Positions 9,465 through 18,474 of a DNA stretch of 64,000 nucleotides are shown here, one piece after another. The DNA is from Klebsiella indica. GTDB taxonomy: Bacteria; Pseudomonadota; Gammaproteobacteria; Enterobacterales; Enterobacteriaceae. The translations under genes and the position numbers were made by a program. The notes below the pieces were generated by a model that saw nothing but the letters and a program-made list of their open reading frames with translations, ran no database searches and had not been told where the DNA came from. The stretch covers positions 25,713 to 89,712 of the forward strand of contig NZ_VCHQ01000004.1 of the NCBI RefSeq assembly GCF_005860775.1. Reading direction: 5' to 3'. Each line of letters begins with the position of its first letter. Positions within the stretch are counted from its first letter, which is position 1.

Positions 9465-10120
9465 CAATGCCGTTCACTTAAGCAAATTATCGGTGTTGTC
9501 TTTTGTTTTATTTGCCTGTGGCAAACGCATTATCGGTGGTTCTGGCGAAAATGACATTTTTCGTTTTCACCTGGTTTGGCTTAGTGGCCTGTTCCGTTCA
9601 CTATAAATTCGCGGATATTCGTTATATCCACAGCGTGTGAACGGGCAGGGGGACGTTTCGCCTGTCCCCCTGCACCCCCGGCATTGCGCTGAAAACCTGC
9701 CGCTGCGCGGTCCGCTCCACTCCGGCTTCATCTGGCGGACCGGGCGGGACTCGACGCTACTCGTCCCATCCCTGGGACTCGCCCTTCCAGGGCCAGCGCA
9801 AGCGCTGTTCAAAATTGCTCCCGGCAATTTTGTCCCTGTCTCGACCCGCCCTCTGGCCGCCGTCCTGGCGGCCAGTCCTGGATGCGCGCCTGCGTTCTCG
9901 CCAGGTTTCCTTGATGCGCCCAACCCCCATGCGGTGAGTCCGTTATTCGTCAGTGGCTTTTCAGAGGCTGAAAATCATAAAAAAGTTATATCCTTTATAT
10001 TTCAGCCCGTATCAGCTCAGTTAGTGAATCAACCGAATTAGGTTTTCGTTTAAACCACCGATTAACGGAACCGCTCAGCCAGCCATAAACACAACTGACA
10101 GCCCTTAACTGACCCGCATT
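9465..10120. mobile_element. non-autonomous element with IS4-like ends, copy 1 (656 bp)
   Basis: The left end reads AATGCCGTTCACTTAAG and the right end, reverse-complemented, AATGCGGGTCAGTTAAG: 14 of 17 positions agree. Both resemble the IS4 terminal repeat as I remember it. Both subterminal regions (about 80 bases each) match the element at 57555-57783. Perfect 12-bp direct repeats flank it. No transposase-like protein can be read inside: the open frames there (9567-9923 minus, 9637-10041 plus) are low-complexity readings of a GC-rich core with several perfect hairpins (9646-9672, 9810-9832, 9853-9875). It is probably mobilised in trans or is a degraded internal-deletion derivative. Confidence 0.75.
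9646..9875. repeat. cluster of perfect hairpins inside the IS4-ended element
   Basis: Three perfect 9-bp inverted repeats lie within 230 bases: CAGGGGGAC/GTCCCCCTG (9646-9654, 9664-9672), CAAAATTGC/GCAATTTTG (9810-9818, 9824-9832) and CTGGCCGCC/GGCGGCCAG (9853-9861, 9867-9875). Such a density suggests a structured transcript or protein-binding array rather than coding sequence. Confidence 0.6.
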
Positions 10121-10132
10121 ACGGCAAGGCCT
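10121..10132. repeat. 12-bp direct repeat, right copy (target-site duplication)
   Basis: Second copy of ACGGCAAGGCCT, directly after the right end of the IS4-ended element. It begins the resumed DUF2233 reading frame (GKAWGSL). Confidence 0.8.
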
Positions 10133-10706
10133 GGGGATCGCTACGCTCGCTGCTGGCGGACATCAACCAACGTGGGCGCGTGCAGATGGCGATGAACGGC
10201 GGCATTTACGCAAAAAACGACACGCCGCTGGGACTGTATATCGAAAAAGGACGACAGTTGGCTCCACTTAACCGCGCCTCCGGCAGCGGCAACTTTTTTA
10301 TTCGTCCTGGCGGGGTATTTTACGTGGCAGGACAAAACGTGGAGATTGTCAGCCTCAATAAATTTAAACCGTCTCCAGCCATAGAGTACGCGGTACAATC
10401 CGGACCGATGCTGATTGAAAACGGTAAGATAAACTGGCGGCTGAAGCCATCCGCCAGCTCGCGCAAACTGCGTAACGGAGTGGGTATTACCAGCGATGGC
10501 AAAGTCGTGTTTATGCTCAGCACGCACGAAACCAACTTCTATGATTTCGCCTGCTACGCACAGTCAACGCTCAACATACGCCAGATGCTCTATCTCGATG
10601 GCACCCTTTTTCCAGGATGTATCAGAAAGGCGGCAGCGTGCCGTGGCAGTACCATCCGTTCGTTACCATGATCGCGGTGGAGAGCAGGTAGTCGGCATAA
10701 CATCGT

Positions 10707-10750
10707 CTGCGGTTTTGTAGCCTAGCGCGAGCTGGGGAACAAAACCGCAG
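10707..10750. terminator. 12-bp perfect stem between convergent pseudogene and RND pump gene
   Basis: CTGCGGTTTTGT (10707-10718) pairs with ACAAAACCGCAG (10739-10750) around a 20-base loop, just beyond the RND stop at 10756. No clear T-run follows on either strand, but TTTT lies in the stem. It probably ends minus-strand transcription of the efflux operon, or stabilises its 3' end. Confidence 0.5.
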
Positions 10751-10755
10751 TGCAC

Positions 10756-13700
10756 CTACATCCGGCGATGCCCCCACTCACGCAGACGCTGGAACAACAC
10801 GTACAGCGACGGAATAAACAGAATCCCGATCGCCGTAGCGACCAGCATGCCGCTGAATACGGTGGTGCCAATAATCCGCCGACTCTGCGCCCCGGCGCCG
10901 GTCGCAAGCATCATCGGCGCAATCCCAATAATGAAGGAGACCGCCGTCATCATCACCGCACGAAAACGGTGAGTCGCGCCTTCACGAGCCGCATCGACTA
11001 TCGACATCCCCTCTTCGCGCTTCGCCCGCGCAAACTCAACAATCAAAATCGCGTTTTTTGCCGCCAGCGCAATCAGCAATACCAGACCAATCTGCACATA
11101 GACATCGTTGGCATAACCGGCCCACCATAGCCACAGCAATGCTCCGCCAATGGCAAACAGCACCGACAGCATCACGCTCGCCGGGAGCGTCCAGCTTTCG
11201 TACTGGGCGACAAGGAACAACCACGCCATCACCACCGCCGCCAGCACGATCCACATCGCCTGATTGCCGGTCTGCTGCTCCTGCCACGAAATTCCGCTCC
11301 AGGCATAGTCATACCCCTGCGGTAAATGCGATTGTAAAATCTGCTCCATCACCGCCATCGCCGTGCGACTGCTAACGCCTTCGGCGGCTGAACCACTCAC
11401 CGATACCGACGGGAACTGATTATATTGCTGAATAAATGGCGCGCCGATCGTCGGCGTAATGGTCACCAGGTTGCTCAAACGGACTCGCTCGCCGTTGTCG
11501 CTACGCACATACAGTTCGCTAATCTGCTCCGCCCGCTGACGCCACTGCATCTCATTTTGGATAACGACAGGGTAAACGCGGTTATTTATGCTGAAATCCC
11601 CGGCGCGGGTGCCGCCAAACGCGGTTTGCAAGTTACTGAAAATCCTTGAAGTCGGTACATTCAGCCGCGCCGCCTGATCGCGGTCAACGTTGAGCGTCAG
11701 TTGTGGCACATTGCTGCTCCAGGTCGTAAAGACCCGGCTCAATTGCGGGTGCTGATTGGCCATCCGCAGCACCTGATGCGTCACCTGCTCCAGCGCCGCC
11801 GAAGATTGCCCGGCCTGCGCCAGAATACGTAAATTAAACCCCGAAGCATTGCCCAGCCCCGGCAGCGTCGGCGGCGCAAAGGTCATAATCGTCGCTTCCG
11901 GCAGCCCCATCAACTGCCCTTGTAGTTTTTCCATCACCGCCTCCAGCGGCGGTCGCTGATGCCAGTCTTTCAGCATCACCGAAATAAAGCCGCCGTTCGA
12001 GGCGCTGGTGCCGTTAAGAATATTAAAACCGGACACCTGAATCACATCCGCCACCGCCGGATTCATCAACAGCAACTCCCGCGCCTGGGCCATCACCGCT
12101 TCGGTACGCGCCAGCGAGGCGGCTTCAGGCAGCTGCACGCTGGCGAAGAAATAGCCCTGATCTTCCTGCGGCAGAAACCCCTTCGGCATGCTGGTGAAGC
12201 TCAGCGCCACCAGCCCGGCGGCCATAACTGTTGCGGCCAGCGCCAGCCAGGGATGGCGATTCATTCCGCCAACCAGGCGGCCATAGCCGTCTCGCACGCG
12301 CTCCAGCCCGCGGTTAAAACCGCGCCAGATGGCGGCTGGCTGCGCCGGCCGCGGGCGCAACAGCAGCGCGCACAGTGCAGGCGTTAAGGTCAACGCCACA
12401 ACGCTCGACAGGGTCACCGCCGTCGACAACGTGACGGCAAACTGGCGATACAGTTCGCCGACAATCCCGGACAGCATGGCTACCGGAACAAATACCGCCA
12501 GCAGCACGAGGGTCGTGGCAATCACCGGTCCGGCAATTTGCCGCAGGGCTTGCGCGGTGGCCTCCCCGCGCTCCAGCCCCTCCGCCATTTTGCTTTCAAC
12601 ATTTTCCACCACCACGATAGCGTCATCCACGACCATGGTCAGCGCAAGAATAATGGCGAACAGGCTCAGGGTATTGGCGCTATAGCCCAGCGAATAGAGT
12701 ACGGCGAAAGTACCGATAAGCGAAACCGGGATCGCGAGAGCAACAATCAGCGTCGCCCGCCAGCTTTGCAGAAACAGCGACACCACCACCACCACCGCCA
12801 GTAGGGTTAGCATCAGCGAAACGCCGATCTCTTTGATCGTCGCCGTCACAAAGCGGGTGGTATCAAACTTCACTTCCCAGGTGAGATCGGCCGGAAATCG
12901 CGTGTGCAGCCGGGTCAACTCGGCGCGCACCGCGCTGGCGACCTGCAGCGCGTTGGCGGTCGGCGTCGGATAGATACCAAGATACGCGGAGTCTTTGCCA
13001 TTAAGCTGCGCGCCGGAACGGTAGCTGCGCGCGCCCAGCTCAATGGTTGCCACGTCAGACAGACGCACCAGTTGCCCACGCTCGCCGCTTCGAATAATAA
13101 TCCGTCCGAAACTGGCGGCATCGCTCAATCGACCAATACCGTTGATGGTCAGGGTCTGCTGCTGACCGTTAAATACCGGCGGCGTCCCCACCTGCCCCGC
13201 CGCGCCCTGCACGTTTTGTTCGTACAGCGCCCGGGAAATATCATCGGAGGTAATATTAAGCGCATTCATACGGTCGGGCCGCAGCCAGATGCGCATACTG
13301 TAGTCGCGGGCGCCAAACATCTGTACGTCACCAACGCCCGGCAGACGCGCCAGCGCCTCGCGCACCTGGGTACTGGCGTAGTTGCTGACGAACAACGGCG
13401 ATAGCGTACCGAGCGGCGAGTAAAGACTCACGCCCATCAGCAGGTTCGTCGCCCGTTTGCGCACCTGCACGCCGTTCTGCTGCACTTCCGCAGGAAGCTG
13501 CGCCACCGCCTGCGAAACCCGGTTCTGTACATCAACCGCGGCTAAATCGGCATGGGTACCGGCGGCAAAGGTCAGGCTCAGGCTGTAGGCTCCCTCATCA
13601 GAACTGGTGGATTCCATATACAGCATATGGTCAACACCATTGAGTTGGGTCTCCAGCGGTGCGGCAATGGCCTCAGCCACATCCGCCGCGCTGGCCCCCG

Positions 13701-13848
13701 GCCAACTGGCGCTCACATTAATAACCGGCGGAGTAATCTGCGGATATTGTTCGACCGGGATCAGCTTCAGCGACACCGCGCCGATAAAAGTGATCAACAA
13801 CGCAATCACCATGGCAAAGCGCGGACGACGGATAAAAAACGTCAGCAT
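10756..13848 (-). CDS. RND-family multidrug efflux permease (AcrB-like)
   Basis: About 1030 residues of an inner-membrane proton/drug antiporter of the HAE1 family. The start [17 protein letters not shown] matches the usual AcrB-type N-terminus. It is preceded by GAGGA at 7-base spacing, so I chose 13848 over an in-frame ATG at 13866 inside the previous gene. The proton-relay aspartates are present in [14 protein letters not shown] and the relay lysine in [14 protein letters not shown]. The porter-domain pattern of a trimeric pump is complete, with no frameshift. It follows a membrane-fusion protein gene; no outer-membrane channel gene is nearby, so TolC is the likely partner. Neither adjacent gene is an obvious dedicated regulator. 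Confidence 0.93.
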   Translation of the reverse strand: MLTFFIRRPRFAMVIALLITFIGAVSLKLIPVEQYPQITPPVINVSASWPGASAADVAEAIAAPLETQLNGVDHMLYMESTSSDEGAYSLSLTFAAGTHADLAAVDVQNRVSQAVAQLPAEVQQNGVQVRKRATNLLMGVSLYSPLGTLSPLFVSNYASTQVREALARLPGVGDVQMFGARDYSMRIWLRPDRMNALNITSDDISRALYEQNVQGAAGQVGTPPVFNGQQQTLTINGIGRLSDAASFGRIIIRSGERGQLVRLSDVATIELGARSYRSGAQLNGKDSAYLGIYPTPTANALQVASAVRAELTRLHTRFPADLTWEVKFDTTRFVTATIKEIGVSLMLTLLAVVVVVSLFLQSWRATLIVALAIPVSLIGTFAVLYSLGYSANTLSLFAIILALTMVVDDAIVVVENVESKMAEGLERGEATAQALRQIAGPVIATTLVLLAVFVPVAMLSGIVGELYRQFAVTLSTAVTLSSVVALTLTPALCALLLRPRPAQPAAIWRGFNRGLERVRDGYGRLVGGMNRHPWLALAATVMAAGLVALSFTSMPKGFLPQEDQGYFFASVQLPEAASLARTEAVMAQARELLLMNPAVADVIQVSGFNILNGTSASNGGFISVMLKDWHQRPPLEAVMEKLQGQLMGLPEATIMTFAPPTLPGLGNASGFNLRILAQAGQSSAALEQVTHQVLRMANQHPQLSRVFTTWSSNVPQLTLNVDRDQAARLNVPTSRIFSNLQTAFGGTRAGDFSINNRVYPVVIQNEMQWRQRAEQISELYVRSDNGERVRLSNLVTITPTIGAPFIQQYNQFPSVSVSGSAAEGVSSRTAMAVMEQILQSHLPQGYDYAWSGISWQEQQTGNQAMWIVLAAVVMAWLFLVAQYESWTLPASVMLSVLFAIGGALLWLWWAGYANDVYVQIGLVLLIALAAKNAILIVEFARAKREEGMSIVDAAREGATHRFRAVMMTAVSFIIGIAPMMLATGAGAQSRRIIGTTVFSGMLVATAIGILFIPSLYVLFQRLREWGHRRM

Positions 13849-13858
13849 CCTTTCTTCC

Positions 13859-14941
13859 TCATTCATTCAGCCACTGCACAGCGGCGCCGTCACGCAGGCG
13901 TTGAGCGCCTTCCGTCACCACACGTTCGCCCGCATGAAGTCCTTCCGTCACTGCCAGTCGCGGCCCCTGCTGGCCGCCAGGAATAATACGCCGCATCGTT
14001 ACGGTATTGTTTGCCGTCAGTATCCAGCAGTAAAAGCCCTGCGCGTCCTGCTGTACCGCAGAAACAGGGATCATCGGTTTTTCCTGACCCGCCAGCGGCC
14101 GGAAGAAAATCATCACGTTGCCGCCGGGCAGCAGACGGTGTTGCGGGTTAGCAAATTCGGCGCGCAGCGCCACGCTGGCGGTACGGCTATCAATACGGTT
14201 ATCGACGGACGTCAGTACGCCATCTTCACGTTGCCCATCAATATCAACCTGCGCCAGCCACGCCTGTTTCAGCGCGCTAATATCGGGATATTGTCCCGCT
14301 TTAGCAAAAAATGCCGTCTCATCGAGTGAGAACGCAATGCGAATCGGGTCAAGCTGCACAACATCGACCAGCACGCCGCTGGCGGGATTGACCAGGCTAC
14401 CGACATGAAACTGGCTATGGCCGACACGGCCGGTAACCGGGGACGTTATGCGGGTATAGCCGAGGGTAATCTTCCGGGCGGTAATCCGCGCCTGTGCCTG
14501 GTCCACGGCAGCCGCGGCGACATCGCGTTGCATTCGCACGGTATCAACATCGTTGCGGCTAATCGAATGGTTATTTTTTAATTGCTGATAACGGTTCAGT
14601 AGCTGTTGGGCCTGGCGTAATGACGCCTGCGCGCTTTTCAGTTCCGCCTGCGCCAGCGCCAGTTCGGCTTTTGGTTGCGCATCATCAAGCGTAAACAGTA
14701 CATCGCCTTTTTTTACATACTGCCCGTCCTGAAAATGGCGCAGCACGATTGTCCCTTCGGTGCGGGCGCGAACAGCAACGGCATGAATGGCCTCAACGCG
14801 GCCGGAAATTTGCCGCTCATTGACATGCGGCGCGTGTTCAACGGTGGCGATACGGACCGGAATCGCCGGAGCGGCTGCGACCGTTAGCGCAAAACCCGCC
14901 AGGCCGCAGGCCAGTAAGGCGGAGCGGATCATCTTGTTCAT
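13859..14941 (-). CDS. RND efflux periplasmic adaptor (membrane-fusion protein, AcrA-like)
   Basis: A 360-residue adaptor with an N-terminal export signal ([18 protein letters not shown]). A lipobox of the AcrA type is not convincing: the only cysteine, at residue 12, is very early in the hydrophobic core. The protein may therefore be a soluble periplasmic or signal-anchored adaptor. The lipoyl half-motifs ([21 protein letters not shown] and [17 protein letters not shown]) flank an alpha-helical hairpin (about 95-170). The stop lies 11 bases upstream of the chosen start of the permease, so the two are one operon. It should link the pump to TolC. Confidence 0.9.
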   Translation of the reverse strand: MNKMIRSALLACGLAGFALTVAAAPAIPVRIATVEHAPHVNERQISGRVEAIHAVAVRARTEGTIVLRHFQDGQYVKKGDVLFTLDDAQPKAELALAQAELKSAQASLRQAQQLLNRYQQLKNNHSISRNDVDTVRMQRDVAAAAVDQAQARITARKITLGYTRITSPVTGRVGHSQFHVGSLVNPASGVLVDVVQLDPIRIAFSLDETAFFAKAGQYPDISALKQAWLAQVDIDGQREDGVLTSVDNRIDSRTASVALRAEFANPQHRLLPGGNVMIFFRPLAGQEKPMIPVSAVQQDAQGFYCWILTANNTVTMRRIIPGGQQGPRLAVTEGLHAGERVVTEGAQRLRDGAAVQWLNE

Positions 14942-14959
14942 GGGAAATTCCTTACGATG

Positions 14960-14996
14960 GCCCGGCCTCCCTCCCCTGGGAGAAGGGAGGCCGGGC
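14960..14996 (-). terminator. 13-bp perfect GC-rich hairpin downstream of the P-type ATPase
   Basis: GCCCGGCCTCCCT (14960-14972) pairs perfectly with AGGGAGGCCGGGC (14984-14996) around an 11-base loop, between the ATPase stop (15009) and the adaptor start (14941). There is no T-run, so it may be a transcript-end hairpin, an RNA-stabilising structure or a REP-like unit rather than a standard terminator. Confidence 0.5.
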
Positions 14997-15008
14997 GGAG
15001 CGGACGAA

Positions 15009-17732
15009 CTAGGCGGCTTTGCGAAAACGACGGGTCAGGCGTTTCTCCACTTCCACCACCAGGAACATCGCCATACCGCTCGCCAGGGTGATAAACCAGT
15101 AGCGCAGCGGCAGCCCTTCGGTGCCAAACATCGCCTGCATTACCGGCACGTAGATGATGACCAGTTGCATCAGCAGCAGCACGCCGCTCACCAGCCAGAT
15201 CCCTTTGTTACGCAGCAGCCCCATGTTCAGCGAGAAGCTGTCGCTGCTACGGCAGTTGATCATGTAGACCCACTGCGCGGTGACCAGCATCTGCAACAGC
15301 ACGGTGCGGATAAACTCCGGGCTGTGGCCCCGCGGTGCCAGCCAGGCTTCAAGAATAAAGGCGGCGACGGCGATCATCGTGCCGACAAAAGCAACGCGCC
15401 AGATAGCGAAAGCATCCATCACATGCTGACCGGTTTTACGCGGCGGACGGTGCATCACATTACGCTCGGCGGCTTCAAATGCGAGGCCGAAGGAGAGCGT
15501 GGCGGAGGTCGCCATGTTCATCCACAAAATCAGTACCGGCGTCAGCGGAATAATGTTCCCCGCCAGCAGGGCGATGATAATCAGCAGCCCCTGCGCGAGG
15601 TTGGTCGGCATAATGAACAGAATGGTCTTCTTCAGGTTGTCGTAGACCCGACGCCCCTCTTTTACCGAACTGGCGATAGTGGCAAAGTTATCATCGGTGA
15701 GCACCATGTCGGCCGCTTCTTTGGTCACCTCAGTCCCTTTGATCCCCATGGCGATACCGACGTCGGCCTGACGCAGCGCCGGTGCATCGTTAACGCCGTC
15801 GCCAGTCATACCAACCACTTCACCGTTATCCTGCAGGGCTTTCACCAGGCGCAGCTTATGCTCCGGGCTGGTACGGGCAAAAATATCGTACTCAACGGCG
15901 GCTTTCGCCAGTTCGGCATCATCCATGTGCTCCAGCTGGTAGCCGGTCATCGCCTGGCGACTGTTGGCGATCCCCAACATCCCGCCAATGCTCATGGCCG
16001 TCTGCGGATGGTCGCCGGTAATCATCTTCACGCGAATCCCTGCATTCTGACAGGCGTGAATCGCGTCAATGGCTTCCGGACGCGGCGGATCCATCATCCC
16101 GGCGATGCCGAGGAACACCAGGCCTTCGCGCAGATCGTCATGGGTCAGCGTGGTGCTGCCGACGTTGGCTGGTTTGTATGCGGCGGCGACCATGCGCAGC
16201 CCCTGACGGGCAAAGCGCGCCATCTCCTCTTCCCAGTAGTGAGCGTCGAACGCCACCGGCCCCTGTTTGCTCATCTGCTGACGACACAGGGAGAAAATCA
16301 CGTCCGGCGCGCCGGTAATCAGCACCCGCTCCTCATTGCCGATTTTCTGCCGGGTCGCCATATATTTATACTGCGAATCAAAGGGGATTTTCGCTACCAG
16401 TTGGGCGTCAACCGGTTCCAGTTGCGCTTTTGCCGCCAGCACTTTCAGTGCCCCTTCGGTTGGCCCGCCGGTAATGCCCCACAGACCGCGCTCATCCTGG
16501 ATAATATGGCTGTCGTTACACAGGTCGATAGTGCGCAGGTACGTTTCCAGCACGCTGCCCGCTTTAATCTGCACCGGCGCATCGCTGCCCTCCAGATAGA
16601 TACCGCCTTTCGGCTCGTAGCTGTCGCCTTCAACGCGATAGCAACAGTCGGCGGTGATAACCGCTTTAACGGTCATCTCGTTCATCGTCAGGGTGCCGGT
16701 TTTATCCGAACATACCACGGTCATTGCGCCCAGGGTTTCTACCGTCGGCAATTTGCGGATAATCGCCCGCTGCCGCGCCATCGCCTGGACGCCAAGAGAG
16801 AGAATAATTGAGATAATCGCCGGTAAGCCTTCCGGCACGGCGGCAACCGCCAGGCTAATCAGAGAGAGCAGCAGCTCGCCGAGAGGAATATCGCGCAGCG
16901 CAAGGCTGAAGACAAACAGCGCCGCCATCATCGCCAGGATGATGACGAAAATCGCCTTGCCGAGTTTATCCATTTGCACCAACAGCGGTGTGCGATGCTT
17001 CTCAATGCCCGCCATCATCTGGTTGATGTGGCCAAGTTCTGTCTCCTGGCCGGTGGCGGTCACCACGCCAACGCCGCTACCGGCGCTGATGGTGGTGCCG
17101 GAAAAGAGCATATTGGTGCGGTCGCCCAGCGGCAGTTCCCCGTCCAGCACGTCGGTGGTTTTATCCACTACCGTCGATTCTCCGGTCAAAATCGCTTCTT
17201 CAACCCGCAGATTATGGGTTTCAATCAGGCGCATATCGGCCGGCACGCGGTCGCCGGCGCGCAGAATCACGATATCGCCAGGAACCAGGTCGCGCGTCGG
17301 GAGGGTTTCATGCTTACCGTTACGCTGTACGCGCGCATCGCTGGAGAGCATATTGCGGATGCTCTCCAGCGATTTTTCAGCGTTGCTCTCCTGGATATGG
17401 CCGATCAGGGCGTTGATGACCGTGACGCCAAGAATAACCAGAGTATCAACCCAATGGCCCATCACCGCAGTGAGCGCCGCGGCAACCAGCAGAACATATA
17501 TCAGAACATCGTTAAAATGGGCGAGAAAACGCCGCCAGGCGGGCTTGCCCTTTTTCTCCGGTAACGCATTCGGGCCGTAAGTCCGCAAACGCTCAGCCGC
17601 CTCGGCGGCGCTGAGCCCGCCGGGATGGCTCTGTTTCTGCGCCAGCACCACATCAATCGTCTGCTGATATACCTGCCGTGGCGCAGCATTTCCCGAGGGG
17701 GTGGTATTATTTGTATTGAGCATTTTGGTCAA
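15009..17732 (-). CDS. P2-type cation-transporting ATPase (Ca2+/PMR1-like)
   Basis: A 907-residue P-type ATPase. Visible motifs are the N-terminal cation-ATPase domain (about 20-85), TGES (183-186) in the actuator domain, PEGLP (300-304) in helix M4, the phosphorylation motif DKTGTLT (Asp343), and TGDGVNDAPALRQADVGIAMG in the hinge. PEGLP is the pattern of Ca2+-type P2A pumps; MgtA-type Mg2+ pumps differ there, so Ca2+ or Mn2+ export is the best guess. The frame opens with TTG at 17732, 7 bases after GGGAG, while the first ATG (17723) is 16 bases away; the TTG start is therefore plausible. A 36-residue membrane peptide is encoded divergently. Confidence 0.9.
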   Translation of the reverse strand: MTKMLNTNNTTPSGNAAPRQVYQQTIDVVLAQKQSHPGGLSAAEAAERLRTYGPNALPEKKGKPAWRRFLAHFNDVLIYVLLVAAALTAVMGHWVDTLVILGVTVINALIGHIQESNAEKSLESIRNMLSSDARVQRNGKHETLPTRDLVPGDIVILRAGDRVPADMRLIETHNLRVEEAILTGESTVVDKTTDVLDGELPLGDRTNMLFSGTTISAGSGVGVVTATGQETELGHINQMMAGIEKHRTPLLVQMDKLGKAIFVIILAMMAALFVFSLALRDIPLGELLLSLISLAVAAVPEGLPAIISIILSLGVQAMARQRAIIRKLPTVETLGAMTVVCSDKTGTLTMNEMTVKAVITADCCYRVEGDSYEPKGGIYLEGSDAPVQIKAGSVLETYLRTIDLCNDSHIIQDERGLWGITGGPTEGALKVLAAKAQLEPVDAQLVAKIPFDSQYKYMATRQKIGNEERVLITGAPDVIFSLCRQQMSKQGPVAFDAHYWEEEMARFARQGLRMVAAAYKPANVGSTTLTHDDLREGLVFLGIAGMMDPPRPEAIDAIHACQNAGIRVKMITGDHPQTAMSIGGMLGIANSRQAMTGYQLEHMDDAELAKAAVEYDIFARTSPEHKLRLVKALQDNGEVVGMTGDGVNDAPALRQADVGIAMGIKGTEVTKEAADMVLTDDNFATIASSVKEGRRVYDNLKKTILFIMPTNLAQGLLIIIALLAGNIIPLTPVLILWMNMATSATLSFGLAFEAAERNVMHRPPRKTGQHVMDAFAIWRVAFVGTMIAVAAFILEAWLAPRGHSPEFIRTVLLQMLVTAQWVYMINCRSSDSFSLNMGLLRNKGIWLVSGVLLLMQLVIIYVPVMQAMFGTEGLPLRYWFITLASGMAMFLVVEVEKRLTRRFRKAA

Positions 17733-17927
17733 AATATCTCTCCCTTAAAATTCCGTGAGTCGGAAAGCCTGGCGTCATTCCGGGCAGTGAGAAAATTCAA
17801 ATAAGCGCGAGAAAAATTGAGCAAACGCAATATTTAATCTCTCGCAAAATTCAAAAACTATGCTAAGTTAATTCTATGAAATAACTATTGCAGAATATGA
17901 ATAAACAGTAATTAAACGAGGTTGACT

Positions 17928-18038
17928 ATGTTTGGAATCTACCGCGGACGCCGTCTGGCGCTGTATATCCTGCTGGCGATTATTATCGCCACGTTAGTGG
18001 GATATAGCACCTATACTTTTGTAAAATCGCTGGCTTAA
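17928..18038 (+). CDS. 36-residue single-span membrane peptide
   Basis: An ATG at 17928, preceded by ACGAGG at 6-7 bases, opens a 36-residue frame ending at TAA 18036-18038. The product has a basic N-terminus (MFGIYRGRRLALYI) followed by one hydrophobic helix (YILLAIIIATLVGYSTYTF) and a short tail. This is the architecture of enterobacterial regulatory small membrane proteins such as MgtS or AcrZ, but I do not recognise a named family. It is divergent from a P2-type cation pump, so modulation of that pump is a reasonable guess only. Confidence 0.6.
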   Translation: MFGIYRGRRLALYILLAIIIATLVGYSTYTFVKSLA

Positions 18039-18225
18039 TAATGACGCTAATTTACATTTCAGCGCAATTAACTTAATTACAAATAAGCCTCAATTAATTA
18101 ACAAAGAAATTAACGAAGGGGATCATATATAATATCTTAAGGCGAAATTTAATTTCGTATGAAACAATATTGCATTCATTTCCCTTTTACCGGACAATAT
18201 GTATTTAACCGATGATTAACAAATA
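18039..18225 (+). other. AT-rich leader upstream of ybdJ
   Basis: A 187-base AT-rich gap. It contains a short perfect hairpin CGAAAT-TTA-ATTTCG (18143-18157) and a TATAAT-rich stretch (18125-18136) that could serve as a -10 region for ybdJ. No other gene is seen. Confidence 0.35.
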
Positions 18226-18474
18226 ATGAAACATCCGCTAGAAACGCTCCTGAGTGCCGCCGGCATTCTCCTGTTGGCTTTGCTCTCCTGCCTGTTGCTA
18301 CCGGTGCCGTCCCCGGGACTGACGCTGGCGCAAAAGCTGGTTGAGACGTTCCACCTGATGGATCTCAACCAACTTTATACGCTGATCTTCTGCCTGTGGT
18401 TCTTAGCGCTGGGCGTAATTGAATACCTGGTGCTGCGCTGGATCTGGCGCCGCTGGTTTTCCCTTGAGCGCTAA
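18226..18474 (+). CDS. ybdJ: small inner-membrane protein YbdJ (DUF1158)
   Basis: 82 residues starting MKHPLETLLSAAGILLLALL, near-identical in pattern to E. coli YbdJ. Two membrane helices are evident (about 9-27 and 51-71), with a basic C-terminal tail RWIWRRWFSLER. Function is unknown in the family. It keeps the backbone order of the ybdK-nfsB region. Its last 72 bases overlap, on the opposite strand, the 3' end of the esterase gene. Confidence 0.93.
   Translation: MKHPLETLLSAAGILLLALLSCLLLPVPSPGLTLAQKLVETFHLMDLNQLYTLIFCLWFLALGVIEYLVLRWIWRRWFSLER

Larger units (their letters stand above)
9303..10691 (+). pseudogene. DUF2233 (phosphodiester glycosidase/NAGPA-like) secreted protein, interrupted
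   Basis: A GTG at 9303 opens a protein with a signal peptide (LLPLLLLSLPAFASG) and the early DUF2233 part ending in RIVMYWKK. The rest resumes at 10121: GKAWGSLRSLLADINQRG, then MNGGIYAKNDTPLGLYIEKG, SGPMLIENGKI and SRKLRNGVGI, which are family hallmarks. Three lesions are visible: a 1-base loss (or 2-base gain) in the A-run at 9444-9450, insertion of a 656-bp IS4-ended element at 9465, and a frame change in the T-run near 10608-10613. After the last one the frame reads MYQKGGSVPWQYHPF and ends at the TAG at 10689-10691. The intact protein would be a periplasmic or membrane-linked glycosidase-like enzyme. Confidence 0.8.

Noticed and set aside
9646..9875. Possible CRISPR-like array of repeats.
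   Set aside because: The units are different hairpins, not one repeated sequence with spacers; no cas genes are in the window.
9567..10041. Open frames on both strands inside the IS4-ended element.
   Set aside because: Low-complexity Gly/Arg/Pro-rich translations across perfect hairpins, with no transposase motif. They are treated as noncoding.
14787..16811. A 674-codon open frame antisense to the P-type ATPase gene.
   Set aside because: It is composed of His/Gln/Arg-rich text with no domain, arising from the codon bias of the GC-rich ATPase gene on the other strand. The ATPase has every family motif.
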